Assembly (NCBI GenBank): GCA_963720885.1
Contig: CAVRGW010000005.1
Coordinates: forward strand, 806,001-870,000
DNA from: DATLLN01 sp963720885
GTDB lineage: Bacteria > Actinomycetota > Thermoleophilia > Gaiellales > JAICJC01
Direction of reading: 5' to 3'
DNA length: 64,000 nucleotides
Position numbers and translations under genes: made by a program. Of this stretch, positions 32,812 to 40,794 are shown one piece after another (position 1 is the stretch's first letter; each line of letters starts with the position of its first letter). The notes under the pieces are model-generated. The model was given only the letters and a program-made list of their open reading frames with translations. It did no database searches and was not told the origin of the DNA.

Positions 32812-33734
32812 CCATCCTGGCCCTTGCCTCGCCGATCGCCGCTCTGGGTGGAGGCGTGGCGCTCGCGCCGCTGTGGCCAGGCCTCGTCCAGCATTGGAAG
32901 GCGCGGCTGCAGGGCCGCCGTGGGTCGTCGCCGCTGCAGCCCTACCGCGAGCTCCGCCGGTTGTGGCGAAAGAGCGCGGTCACGGTGACCGAGACGAGCA
33001 TCGTCTATCGCCTGGCGCCCGCGTCTGTCGCCGCCAGTCTGGTGGCGGCGGTGCTGTTGGTTCCGGCCACCTCCGCCGCCCGCGATCTAGGGGTCGGGCA
33101 TGACGCCCTGGCACTGCTCGGGTTGCTGGGCCTGGCCCGCTTCGCACTGGCCGCCGCCTCGTGGGACGTCGCCAACGGCTTCTCGCTGATGGGCGCCAGC
33201 CGCGAGCTCTCGATCTCGGTGTTCACCGAGATCACCCTCGTGCTCTCCCTCGCCGTCGCCGCTCTGGTTGCAGGCACGACTGACCTGCGCGGCATGATCG
33301 CCGCCACCGCCGGCAGCGGGGCCTGGTCGAACCCGGCGCTCGCGTTGGGCGGGGTTGCGTTCGCATTCGTGCTGGTCGCGGAGACAGGGCGCCAGCCGGT
33401 CGACAACCCTGACACGCACCTGGAGCTGACGATGATCCACGAGGGTCCGCTGCTTGAGTACGCAGGGCGTGACCTCGCGCTTCTGCAATGGGCGGCTGCG
33501 GCACGCCACTGGGTCGTGCTCACGCTGGCAGCCGTGGTCTTCCTGCCCCACGCCGCAAACCCGTATTGGCAGCTTGCCCAGCTGCCGCTCGTGATCATCG
33601 GGCTGTGTGCCGCGCTGGCGACCACGGAGACCGTGTTTGCGAAGATGCGGTTGCTGCTGGTGCCGCAGATGATGAGCATCGCGGCCGGAATCGCGCTGCT
33701 CGGCATCGCCGCCCAGCTGGTGTGGACGGCATGA
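32808..33734 (+). CDS. hyfC: HyfC/HycD-like (NuoH-type) membrane subunit
   Basis: 308 residues from GTG 32808. Matches the NuoH family: GLVQHWKARLQGRRGSSPLQPYRELRRLWRK at residues 26-56 is the conserved quinone-side loop, and ETGRQPVDNPDTHLELTMIHEGPLLEYAGRDLAL (near 197) carries the acidic residues typical of hydrogenase NuoH homologues. Eight or so helices. It anchors the hydrophilic arm and links it to the proton-pumping subunits. Overlaps neighbours on both sides by GTGA and ATGA. Confidence 0.92.
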   Translation: MTILALASPIAALGGGVALAPLWPGLVQHWKARLQGRRGSSPLQPYRELRRLWRKSAVTVTETSIVYRLAPASVAASLVAAVLLVPATSAARDLGVGHDALALLGLLGLARFALAAASWDVANGFSLMGASRELSISVFTEITLVLSLAVAALVAGTTDLRGMIAATAGSGAWSNPALALGGVAFAFVLVAETGRQPVDNPDTHLELTMIHEGPLLEYAGRDLALLQWAAAARHWVVLTLAAVVFLPHAANPYWQLAQLPLVIIGLCAALATTETVFAKMRLLLVPQMMSIAAGIALLGIAAQLVWTA

Positions 33735-34342
33735 GCGGCAGCGCCTACTGGCTGCTGGTTGCGCTCGGAATCGGTGTGGTCGTCGTCCGCCGCCGATCGG
33801 TCGCCGTCGCCCTGGTCACCCTCCAGGCGCTGGTGCTGGCAGCCGTCGCGGCGAGCGACGCGACCGGTGGCGGTGACCTGGTCGCAGCGATCGCGCTTGG
33901 CGTCCGCGCCGTCGCGTTTGCAGTGCTGCTCGCAGTGTTGATCGCTCGTACCCGCGAGCCACAGCGCGTACGTGCCGGCTCGCCACCGCTGCTTCGGGCG
34001 GTCTTCGCACTGGGGCTCGCGCTCACACTGACGTGGCTGGTGCCCGAGATCGGACTGACGTCGCGAAGCGCCGAGCGAGCAGTGCTGGCCCTGATCGCCT
34101 TCGGGATCGTCACGGCCGCGACCCGGCGGGCGACACTCTTCCAGGTCATCGGCATCGTCCTGGTCGAAAACGGCCTCGCCCTCGCGGCGCTGACCCTCCC
34201 CGGCATCTCATCGCCGGCCATCGAGCTTGGCGTAACGATCGACCTCACCCTGGTCGCACTGGTGGCCGCAGCGTTCCACGAGCGGATCTTCGCCGAGTTC
34301 GGCGCCGGAGACACCGCCGCCCTAAGGACGCTCCGTGATTGA
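33731..34342 (+). CDS. hyfE: HyfE-like membrane subunit
   Basis: 203 residues from ATG 33731. HyfE family: VRRRSVAVALVTLQALVLAAVAA, LTLTWLVPEIG, FQVIGIVLVENGLALAALTLPGISSPAIELGVTIDLTLVALVAAAFHERI; the VENG and E.G..ID.T segments are the family core and resemble NuoK plus part of NuoJ. Six to seven helices. Position between the HyfC and HyfF homologues agrees with the enteric hyf order minus hyfD. Confidence 0.88.
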   Translation: MSGSAYWLLVALGIGVVVVRRRSVAVALVTLQALVLAAVAASDATGGGDLVAAIALGVRAVAFAVLLAVLIARTREPQRVRAGSPPLLRAVFALGLALTLTWLVPEIGLTSRSAERAVLALIAFGIVTAATRRATLFQVIGIVLVENGLALAALTLPGISSPAIELGVTIDLTLVALVAAAFHERIFAEFGAGDTAALRTLRD

Positions 34343-35792
34343 CCGCGAACTGCTCGCAATCGCCGCGGTCGCCACCCCCGCCGCATCCGGGGCGGTGCTG
34401 GCAGTCGCTCCGCGTCGGCTGGTCGGCGGCGTCGCGATCCTCGGCGCGGTCGCCACTCTCGCCACCTCGGCGACCCTCGCGGTGCCGGTGCTGATCGATC
34501 CGACCCGAAGCATGGTGACGAACTGGCTCGCCCTCGACGCCGCCGCGGCGCTGATGCTGGTCGTGATCGCGACGGTCGGCTTCGCGAGCGTGCTGCTCTC
34601 CCCGGCCTACCTGTCATCACCGCACGGCCCAGCCGCCGGCCACCAGTCCCGTTTCTACTACGTCTGCATCTTCGCATTCTGGGCGACACTGCTGGCCGTG
34701 CCGCTGGCCGGCAACGTGGCGGCGGCATGGCTGCTGATCGAGGCGACCACAGCGACATCCGCGATCCTCGTGGGTTTCACCGGCAAGCCACGCGCCCTTG
34801 AGGCCGGCTGGAAGTACCTGATCCTGACCACCCTCGGGCTGGGCGTGGCGCTGCTTGGAATCGTGCTGCTCGCCGCCGGCGTCCCCGGCCACGGCCTCGG
34901 CTCGCTCAGCTGGCGCTCGCTCTCCACCTACGCGCTGGGAGACCAGACGGCCCTCGTCGCCTACGTGCTGCTGCTCGCCGGGCTGGCCGCCAAGATCGGG
35001 TGGGCGCCCGTCCACAACTGGCTGCCCGACGCCCACTCCGAGGCGCCGCCGGCCGTTTCCGCGCTCCTGTCGGCCGCCCTGCTTCCCACCGTGCTCCTGG
35101 TCGCCTGGCGGTGCGAGCACTCACTCGCGCCGGTGATCGGCACCGACACAGCCCAGGACGTCCTGATCGCCTTCGGCCTGACTTCCCTCGCAGTCGCAGC
35201 ACCATTTCTCTCCCGCCCCTTGGCATGGAAGCGTCTGCTGGCCTATTCCAGCCTCGAGCACCTTGGAGTGATCGCGCTTGGGATCGGCTTCGGTTCCCCG
35301 CTGGCGCTGGCCGGCGTGACGGTTCACATCCTTGGCCACGCCATCGCCAAAGCTCTGGGCTTTTACGCCGCCACGCCACTGCTCGGGCACGAGCCCCGCT
35401 CGGCCGGACACGCGGTCACCGGGATCGGACACACCAAGCCGCGGCTGGCAGCGACGCTCGGCCTCTCGCTCGGAACGCTCGCGGGCATGCCGCCATCCCC
35501 CCTGTTCGTGAGCGAGGTGCTGATCATCGCCGGAGGATTTCAAGCAGGCCGGGGCTGGGCCGCCGCAGCCGCCGCACTGTTCCTCGCCCTCGGCTTCCTC
35601 GGCGTCGCCCACGCGATGCTGGAAACGATCGCAGGCAAGTCGCATCGACGCGATCCCGCAAACACCCCAGGCCTGGGAGGCGTCACAGCCGCGTCCGGCA
35701 TCTCGCTCGTCCTGCTCTTGGGCCTCACCGCAACAGCGCTCTGGCTCCCCCACAGCGCCTTCATCGAAGCGCTCGCCAGGGGAGTCGCATGA
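34335..35792 (+). CDS. hyfF: HyfF-like proton-translocating membrane subunit
   Basis: 485 residues from GTG 34335. Second NuoN/M-type antiporter-like subunit, about 13-14 helices. AAKIGWAPVHNWLPDAHSEAPPAVSALLSAALLPTVLLVAWRCEH (near residue 215) is the proton-channel block with conserved Lys, His and Pro; KRLLAYSSLEHLGVIALGIGFGS and VHILGHAIAKALGFYAATPL follow. LPDAHSEAPPAVSALLS is the HyfF signature. Overlaps HyfE by eight bases and the large-subunit gene by ATGA. Confidence 0.92.
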   Translation: MIDRELLAIAAVATPAASGAVLAVAPRRLVGGVAILGAVATLATSATLAVPVLIDPTRSMVTNWLALDAAAALMLVVIATVGFASVLLSPAYLSSPHGPAAGHQSRFYYVCIFAFWATLLAVPLAGNVAAAWLLIEATTATSAILVGFTGKPRALEAGWKYLILTTLGLGVALLGIVLLAAGVPGHGLGSLSWRSLSTYALGDQTALVAYVLLLAGLAAKIGWAPVHNWLPDAHSEAPPAVSALLSAALLPTVLLVAWRCEHSLAPVIGTDTAQDVLIAFGLTSLAVAAPFLSRPLAWKRLLAYSSLEHLGVIALGIGFGSPLALAGVTVHILGHAIAKALGFYAATPLLGHEPRSAGHAVTGIGHTKPRLAATLGLSLGTLAGMPPSPLFVSEVLIIAGGFQAGRGWAAAAAALFLALGFLGVAHAMLETIAGKSHRRDPANTPGLGGVTAASGISLVLLLGLTATALWLPHSAFIEALARGVA

Positions 35793-37192
35793 CCGTCTCG
35801 GGCACTGGGCAGACATACCGGCAACGGCTCGAGGCGGCGCTCTGCGAGGGGTGGCGGTTCGCGGACCTCCACGCAACCGGTGGCGGATCCCAGGTATGCG
35901 TGCTGCTCACCGATGGCGACGGGGCGCACCGCCTTGAGACGGTGGCCGTCGACGCCGAAGGGTCGGTGCAGTCGATCGTCGACCTCGTACCGGCGGCCGG
36001 ATGGGACGAGCGAGAAGCGCACGACCAGTACGGGATCGGGTTCGACGGACACCAACCGCTGCGACCGCTGGTCGACCATGATCCCCACCTCGACCGGTGG
36101 ACGGTGCCAGTGCGCGGTCACGATCCCTACCAGATAGCGGTCGGCCCGATCCACGCTGGAATCATCGAGTCTGGCCACTTTCGCTTCCACGTCGTCGGCG
36201 ACCGCATCCTGCACCTCGACGCGCGGCTCTTCTACAAGCACCGCGGACTCGAGAAAGCCGCAGAAGGAGCCAGGCTCGAAGATGGCCTCGCTTCCGCAGC
36301 GCGCGCCTGCGCAGCGTGCGCCGTCACAAACAGCGTCGCATACGCACAAGCATGCGAGCACGCGCTCGGCCTTGCCCCAACGGCCGACCTCGCTCGAGTA
36401 CGCACCATCCTGCTCGAACTGGAACGCACCTGGAACCACCTCAATGACATCTCCCAGATCTGTGCGGGTGTCGGACTCGCCGCCGGGACGACCCGATTCG
36501 CCGCCCTCACCGAGCGAGCACGGCGCCTCAACGCCGCGCTCACCGGGCACCGATTCCTCTTCGGGACCATCCACCTCGGTGGCAGCAACCTGAACATCAC
36601 CACGGATCAGATCCGATCGACGCGCGCCGAACTCTCGGCGCTGCACACCGGAGCCGCCACGGCATGGCGCGAGCTCACATTCAACAGCTCCTTCCAGGAC
36701 AGGCTCCCCGACGTCGGCGTCATCACATCCGAAAACGCACTCAGGCTCGGCGCCGTCGGCCCAGCCGCACGGGCAAGCGGCCTCGCCCAGGACATCCGCT
36801 CCGCTTCGCCCCGGCTCGCATACGACGGGTTCGAACCGGCCGTAACCAAGCGCGCCGCAGGCGACGTCCAGGCACGGCTCGAACAACGCGCCGTCGAGCT
36901 CTGGCAGACCTACGCCATCCTCGACCGCCTGCTCGACCGCGCCATCGAGCCGGCCGTCGCGCTTCCGGCTGGTACGGCGGCGTCGATCGGCGTCGGCCAG
37001 GTCGAGAGCCCGCGCGGCGCCACCACCTGCATCGTCGAGCACGACCGACACCATGTTGCCCGGCTTCGCCTCCGCACCGGGTCATACGCCAACTGGCCGG
37101 TCGTCGCCCACGCCGCCGTTGACAACCTGCTCCCCGACTTCCCGCTCATCAACAAGAGCTTCGAGCTCTGCTACGCCTGCGCCGACCGCTGA
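35789..37192 (+). CDS. hyfG: HyfG-like group 4 [NiFe]-hydrogenase large subunit (NuoC+NuoD fusion)
   Basis: 467 residues. Residues 1-115 are NuoC-like (WDEREAHDQYGIGFDGHQPLRPL). The rest is the NuoD/hydrogenase large subunit: GPIHAGIIESGHFRFHVVGDRILHLDARLFYKHRGLEK, then ELERTWNHLNDISQICAGVG. Both NiFe-type cysteine pairs are present: CAAC (Cys174/Cys177) and CYAC (Cys461/Cys464). Departures from the usual signature: the first motif reads CAACAVTN, with Asn where most group 4 enzymes have His, and the second is ELCYAC instead of DPCxxC. The protein ends three residues after the last Cys, so there is no C-terminal extension for a maturation protease. Bound metal site is plausible but H2 activity is unproven. 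Confidence 0.9.
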   Translation: MTVSGTGQTYRQRLEAALCEGWRFADLHATGGGSQVCVLLTDGDGAHRLETVAVDAEGSVQSIVDLVPAAGWDEREAHDQYGIGFDGHQPLRPLVDHDPHLDRWTVPVRGHDPYQIAVGPIHAGIIESGHFRFHVVGDRILHLDARLFYKHRGLEKAAEGARLEDGLASAARACAACAVTNSVAYAQACEHALGLAPTADLARVRTILLELERTWNHLNDISQICAGVGLAAGTTRFAALTERARRLNAALTGHRFLFGTIHLGGSNLNITTDQIRSTRAELSALHTGAATAWRELTFNSSFQDRLPDVGVITSENALRLGAVGPAARASGLAQDIRSASPRLAYDGFEPAVTKRAAGDVQARLEQRAVELWQTYAILDRLLDRAIEPAVALPAGTAASIGVGQVESPRGATTCIVEHDRHHVARLRLRTGSYANWPVVAHAAVDNLLPDFPLINKSFELCYACADR

Positions 37193-37659
37193 TGCTGACA
37201 CTCCTCCGAGACCTCCGCCGGATCCGCCGACAGCTCGCACTACCCGCGCCCGACAGGGGCCGAAGCCTCGCGATCCGCCACGTCGACGCCGGCTCCTGCA
37301 ACGGCTGCGAACACGAACTCACCCTCACCTCAAGCCCCTACTACGACCTCCAACGCTACGGCCTCGGAATCGTCGCATCCCCCCGCCACGCAGACGTCCT
37401 GCTCGTCACCGGCGCCGTCACCACCCGCATGCACACACCACTGCTGACCGCCTACGCGGCCATGCCGGAACCGCGCCTCGTCGCCGCCCTCGGCGACTGC
37501 GCTCTGGGCTGCAACCTGCTGGGAACCCCCGAGACCCTGGTCGGCCCCCTGTCCAGCGCGCTGCCCATCGACATCCGCATCCCAGGCTGTCCGCCCACCC
37601 CCGACACGATCGCCGACGCACTCCTCGCACTCATAGACGCCCAACGAGAAAACGAGTGA
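37192..37659 (+). CDS. hyfI: HyfI-like (NuoB-type) [4Fe-4S] small subunit
   Basis: 155 residues from ATG 37192, overlapping the large-subunit stop by one base (TGATG). HVDAGSCNGCEHELTLTSSPYYDLQRYG, ALGDCALGCNLLG and IPGCPPTPDTIADALLALI supply the four cysteines of the proximal [4Fe-4S] cluster in the standard NuoB/HyfI arrangement. It takes electrons from or to the large subunit. No ferredoxin-like HyfA/HyfH subunit and no hyp maturation genes follow, so the electron partner is encoded elsewhere. Confidence 0.92.
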   Translation: MLTLLRDLRRIRRQLALPAPDRGRSLAIRHVDAGSCNGCEHELTLTSSPYYDLQRYGLGIVASPRHADVLLVTGAVTTRMHTPLLTAYAAMPEPRLVAALGDCALGCNLLGTPETLVGPLSSALPIDIRIPGCPPTPDTIADALLALIDAQRENE

Positions 37660-37731
37660 TCTGATGCGTTCGCCGAGCGGCGACGCTCAAATCAGTGGTT
37701 TCAACGGACACGCTAAACGGCGAGTCCGCCG

Positions 37732-38007
37732 ATGCCATATCCCAACCGCACTGGTTCAGTAGGCACCTTGCACTGGACGCTCACCCAACTCGACCCGACC
37801 CAGGACGCCACGCGAACCTGGACGTACGAAGCCGCTAGGGACGGCTGGGCCGCCTACGAGCACCGCATCAACGAACACGAGGCGTCCGGATGGAGGCGCC
37901 ACGGGCCCGAGGAAACGCGATATGGACGAGGCGCCTCACAAGAAATGCGACGCGGGGACAAGGTAATCACCATCCGAATCGCCTGGACGTCCAACCCGGA
38001 GAGATGA
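37732..38007 (+). CDS. Small hypothetical protein, 91 residues
   Basis: MPYPNRTGSVGTLHWTLTQLDP, then WTYEAARDGWAAYEHRINEHEASGWRRHGPEETRY and a basic tail. Composition is protein-like (Trp, Tyr, Glu rich), unlike the shadow frames around it, but there is no clear ribosome site and no family match. It sits in the gap between the hydrogenase-like operon and the right-hand repeats. Confidence 0.4.
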   Translation: MPYPNRTGSVGTLHWTLTQLDPTQDATRTWTYEAARDGWAAYEHRINEHEASGWRRHGPEETRYGRGASQEMRRGDKVITIRIAWTSNPER

Positions 38008-38070
38008 TGCCGGTCGGCAGGAGCACCCGGGGCATGACCATCGCCGCCACCGGTGACCTGTGGCGGCGGG

Positions 38071-38158
38071 GATTCGATTCCTCGTGCGGTGTGACATCAG
38101 GCACAAACTTTTTTTGGCTTAACCAAGCCGATGGAGGCGGCGGGAATCGGACCCGCGT
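38071..38158. repeat. 88-bp direct repeat containing the ssrA 3' end (copy A, right side of island)
   Basis: Differs from copy B (38662-38749) at about five of 88 positions by eye. It includes the last bases of ssrA (GATGGAGGCGGCGGGAATCG then GACCCGCGT) and the region just downstream of the gene (GGCTTAACCAAGCC). No tmRNA body is attached. It looks like an attachment-site copy left by integration at ssrA. Confidence 0.8.
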
Positions 38159-38661
38159 TTGGATTCCTCCCGCCGGGTAGCGCCCTATGCCTCTCTGCCA
38201 AGCTCACCGAACTGGGCGGAACCACCGAGTCCCACGAGGTCACCGACGAGGCGCTGGAGGAAGCCCACGCCGCCGATACCACAGTCGCTACCTAGAATGA
38301 CGTGCCTACAGGGGCTGTGAACGGTGAACGGGTAGGTCCATCCGAGCCCCGGCTGTGCCTGCCCGGAGACCGCCGGGGGCTCGGATGTATGTGCAACGCA
38401 ATGCGAACCTCGGAACCGCCGGACGGCGGGGATCGGTGGCCCTGCTCGAGCGAGGCGCGTCGTTGTGGGATGGCCGTTCCCCCTCGGCAAGACCCCGCAC
38501 GGTCGAGACCTGACCGCCCAAACCCAACGCGCCCAGCGGCCAGTCCGGCAAGCCGGCTACTCGTTTGAAAACGGTTGCGCGTCATGTCACGATGGGGTCG
38601 TCGGGGGAGCGAAGTATCCGCCAGCCGAACGTGTGGAGACACCGCCGAGGCCATCGAACCG
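38159..38661. other. Segment between repeats A and B: gene remnants, no intact gene
   Basis: About 500 bases. A plus-strand reading at 38187-38296 (AKLTELGGTTESHEVTDEALEEAHAADTT, then TAG) looks like the C-terminus of a truncated protein of unknown family. The rest has no protein-like frame, tRNA or clear signal. No integrase gene is present. Confidence 0.4.
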
Positions 38662-38749
38662 GATTCGATTCCTCGTGCGGTGTGACATACGGCACGAACT
38701 GTTTTTGGCTTAACCAAGCCGATGGAGGCGGCGGGAATCGAACCCGCGT
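38662..38749. repeat. 88-bp direct repeat overlapping the ssrA 3' end (copy B)
   Basis: The right-hand 27 bases are the genuine 3' end of the tmRNA gene; the left-hand part is its downstream flank with GATTCGATTCCTCGTGCGGT and the inverted repeat GGCTTAACCAAGCC. Matches copy A closely and the 18286 copy less so. Confidence 0.8.
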
Positions 38750-39077
38750 CCACCGTCGCACGATGAGAGCGTCTACAAGCTTGTTCCGGGATTAAGTTTC
38801 GCTCGGGTCGCTGCCCCCGGACGGGCCACGTCCCGAGCTAGCCCCTCTTTGTGAGTCCCGGTCTGCGGCGGAGGCGTTCCCCGTTCCGGCGAGCCCGCTG
38901 CTGTCGCCGGCGATCCCTCCCGCGGGCTGGAGGGGCCGACGCGCTACCTAGTGATTAGGCGGCGAGTGCGAGATCAGATTCCGCACTTGCGGTTTTCCAG
39001 GGATTTTACGAGGCCACCTGGAACCTCGGCTTGCAGCCCTCACCGACAATCGACCGTGTCGAGACCAGATCGCCCCC
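38723..39077 (-). ncRNA. ssrA: Transfer-messenger RNA (tmRNA)
   Basis: 5' end GGGGGCGATCTGGTCTCGAC pairs through its first seven bases with CGCCTCC at the 3' end, leaving discriminator A; CCA is not encoded. T-arm CGGGTTCGATTCCCG is intact. The tag reading frame (38955-38990) gives ASAESDLALAA followed by TAA, with the usual ALAA ending. With SmpB it frees stalled ribosomes and marks the unfinished protein for proteolysis. About 355 nt, normal length. The 3' end is a known integration target and is duplicated on this window. Confidence 0.96.
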
Positions 39078-39091
39078 GGTGAGGTATGTCC

Positions 39092-39991
39092 TCACAGTCT
39101 AGCGGCCTCCCTCTGGGCGAGGAAGTCGCCCACCACCTGCCGGAACCGCTCCGGCTCCTCCTCGTGGGGCATGTGCGAGCTCTCCTCGAACAGCACCCAC
39201 TCCGACCCGGGGATGCCGCCCGAGACCTCCTGGGAGATGCGCGGCGTCGCCTCGTCGTAACGCCCGGAGATGACCAGCGTCGGGATGGTGATCGCCCCCA
39301 GCCGCGGCGTCACATCCCATGTCCGCAGCGTGCCGATGCAGTGAAACTCGCTCGGCCCGTTCATCGTCATGTAGACCTCGTTCGGCATCTGCGCGAACGA
39401 CCGGGCGACGCTCTCCGACCAGGGCACCCGGCAGACGTGGCGGTTGTAGAACACGAGGCACGCCTCCTCGTACGCCGGGTCGTCAGTGGTTCCGGCCTGC
39501 TCGTGCTTGAGCAGTGTCGCCTGCACGTCCGGCGGCAGCTCCGCGCGCAGCCGGTTCGCCTCCTCGACCCACAGGTCCATCCGGGCCGGCGAGTCGCAGA
39601 TCACCATGCTCTCGACACCCTCAGGCTGAGTCAGCGCGTACTCCATCGCGAGCATCCCGCCCCACGACTGGCCGAGGATGTGCAGCCGCTCGAGCCCCAG
39701 CGCCCGGCGGACGACGTCCACCTCCTCGACGAACAGCTCGACCGTCCACATGTCCGGATTCGAGGGCACCGGCGACTGGCCGCAGCCCAGCTGGTCGTAC
39801 ATGATCACGCGCCGCCCGCCGCGGGCGAGCTCGCCCATCGACTCCATATAGTCGTGCGCGCCGCCCGGCCCGCCGTGCAGCAGGAGCAGCGGCAGCTTGC
39901 CCGGCTCCTCGCCTTCGCCGACGATCGTGTACCACGTGCTGTGGCCCTTGAAGGGGATGCGGCCTTCGGTCTGCGGCAGGGTCTCGGGCAT
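39092..39991 (-). CDS. Proline iminopeptidase-family alpha/beta hydrolase
   Basis: 299 residues. LLLLHGGPGGAHDYM (oxyanion hole, near residue 36), MYDQLGCGQS (near 65), nucleophile elbow ILGQSWGGMLAMEYAL (Ser near 106), acid in ISGRYDEATP and His in EESSHMPHEEEPERF. These match the S33 proline iminopeptidase group, which removes N-terminal proline; amide-hydrolysing relatives are possible. AAAGGAG precedes the ATG. Directly upstream of ssrA on the same strand, separated by 15 bases. Confidence 0.9.
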   Translation of the reverse strand: MPETLPQTEGRIPFKGHSTWYTIVGEGEEPGKLPLLLLHGGPGGAHDYMESMGELARGGRRVIMYDQLGCGQSPVPSNPDMWTVELFVEEVDVVRRALGLERLHILGQSWGGMLAMEYALTQPEGVESMVICDSPARMDLWVEEANRLRAELPPDVQATLLKHEQAGTTDDPAYEEACLVFYNRHVCRVPWSESVARSFAQMPNEVYMTMNGPSEFHCIGTLRTWDVTPRLGAITIPTLVISGRYDEATPRISQEVSGGIPGSEWVLFEESSHMPHEEEPERFRQVVGDFLAQREAARL

Positions 39992-40029
39992 CGAGCGTGC
40001 TCCTTTGTCGGACGGTCGGGAGGCCTACG

Positions 40030-40794
40030 CTACCCGAGGTGCGCCAGAACCGCGGTCGCCAGCTCCCGCGGGTGGCTGACCGCGATCAGGTGCGCCGCGT
40101 CAGGGATGATCGCCAAGGCCGCGCCGGGGATCGCGGCCGCCAGTGCCTGCGACCGCTCCGGCACAACTGTGGGGTCGCGCCGGCCGCCGACGACCATCGT
40201 CGGCGCGGCGATCTCGCCCAGCCGATCGGCGAAGTCCCACGCCGCGATCGCCTCGCAGCAGGCCGCGTAGCCCTCGGCATCGGTGGCCGCGAACACCTCG
40301 CGGATCCGCTCCACCGCATCCGGCTCGCGCACCGCGAACTCGGGCGTGAACCAGCGTTCCATGGTGACATCAGCCAGCGCCTCCGTGCCCTCGTCGCGCA
40401 CCGTCGCCGCACGCTCCAGCCAGCCGGCCGGATCGCCGAACTTCTCCGCGGTCGAGCACAGCACCAGGCGATCCACCCGCTCGGGCGCCGTCGCCGCCAG
40501 CAGCATGCAGACTGCGCCGCCCATGGACAGGCCGACGAACGAGGCCCGGTCGATCCCCAGCTCGTCCAGCAGTGCCAGCTGGTCGGCCACCAGGTCGGCG
40601 ATCGCATACGGCCCTGGAGGTGCCGGGCTGCGGCCGTGGCCCCGCGTGTCGCAGCGCAGTACGCGGTAGCGCGTCGCCAGAGGAGCCAACACCCACTGCC
40701 ACATCTCCGTCGAGGAGCCCAAGGCGTGCGACAACACCACCACCGGAGCGCCCTCACGGCCGTCGACCCGGTGGTAGAGCGGCTCGGCTACCAC
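40030..40794 (-). CDS. Alpha/beta hydrolase, 3-oxoadipate enol-lactonase-like
   Basis: 254 residues from GTG 40794. PVVVLSHALGSSTEMWQWVLAPLATRYRVLRCDTRGHGRSPAPPGPY, nucleophile FVGLSMGGAVCMLLAATAPERV (Ser near 93), TMVVGGRRDPTVVPE with the acid, and AAHLIAVSHPREL with the His. The block DTRGHG.S...PYxIxDLxxD and SMGG are typical of PcaD-like enol-lactonases in aromatic degradation, but no other pca gene is nearby, so the role may differ. Start overlaps the end of the DUF2207 gene by seven bases. Confidence 0.85.
   Translation of the reverse strand: MVAEPLYHRVDGREGAPVVVLSHALGSSTEMWQWVLAPLATRYRVLRCDTRGHGRSPAPPGPYAIADLVADQLALLDELGIDRASFVGLSMGGAVCMLLAATAPERVDRLVLCSTAEKFGDPAGWLERAATVRDEGTEALADVTMERWFTPEFAVREPDAVERIREVFAATDAEGYAACCEAIAAWDFADRLGEIAAPTMVVGGRRDPTVVPERSQALAAAIPGAALAIIPDAAHLIAVSHPRELATAVLAHLG

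Noticed and set aside
38708..38722. GGCTTAACCAAGCC as a rho-independent terminator for ssrA
   Set aside because: On the ssrA strand the hairpin is followed by A-rich, not T-rich, sequence. It may still stop transcription but does not meet the usual criteria.
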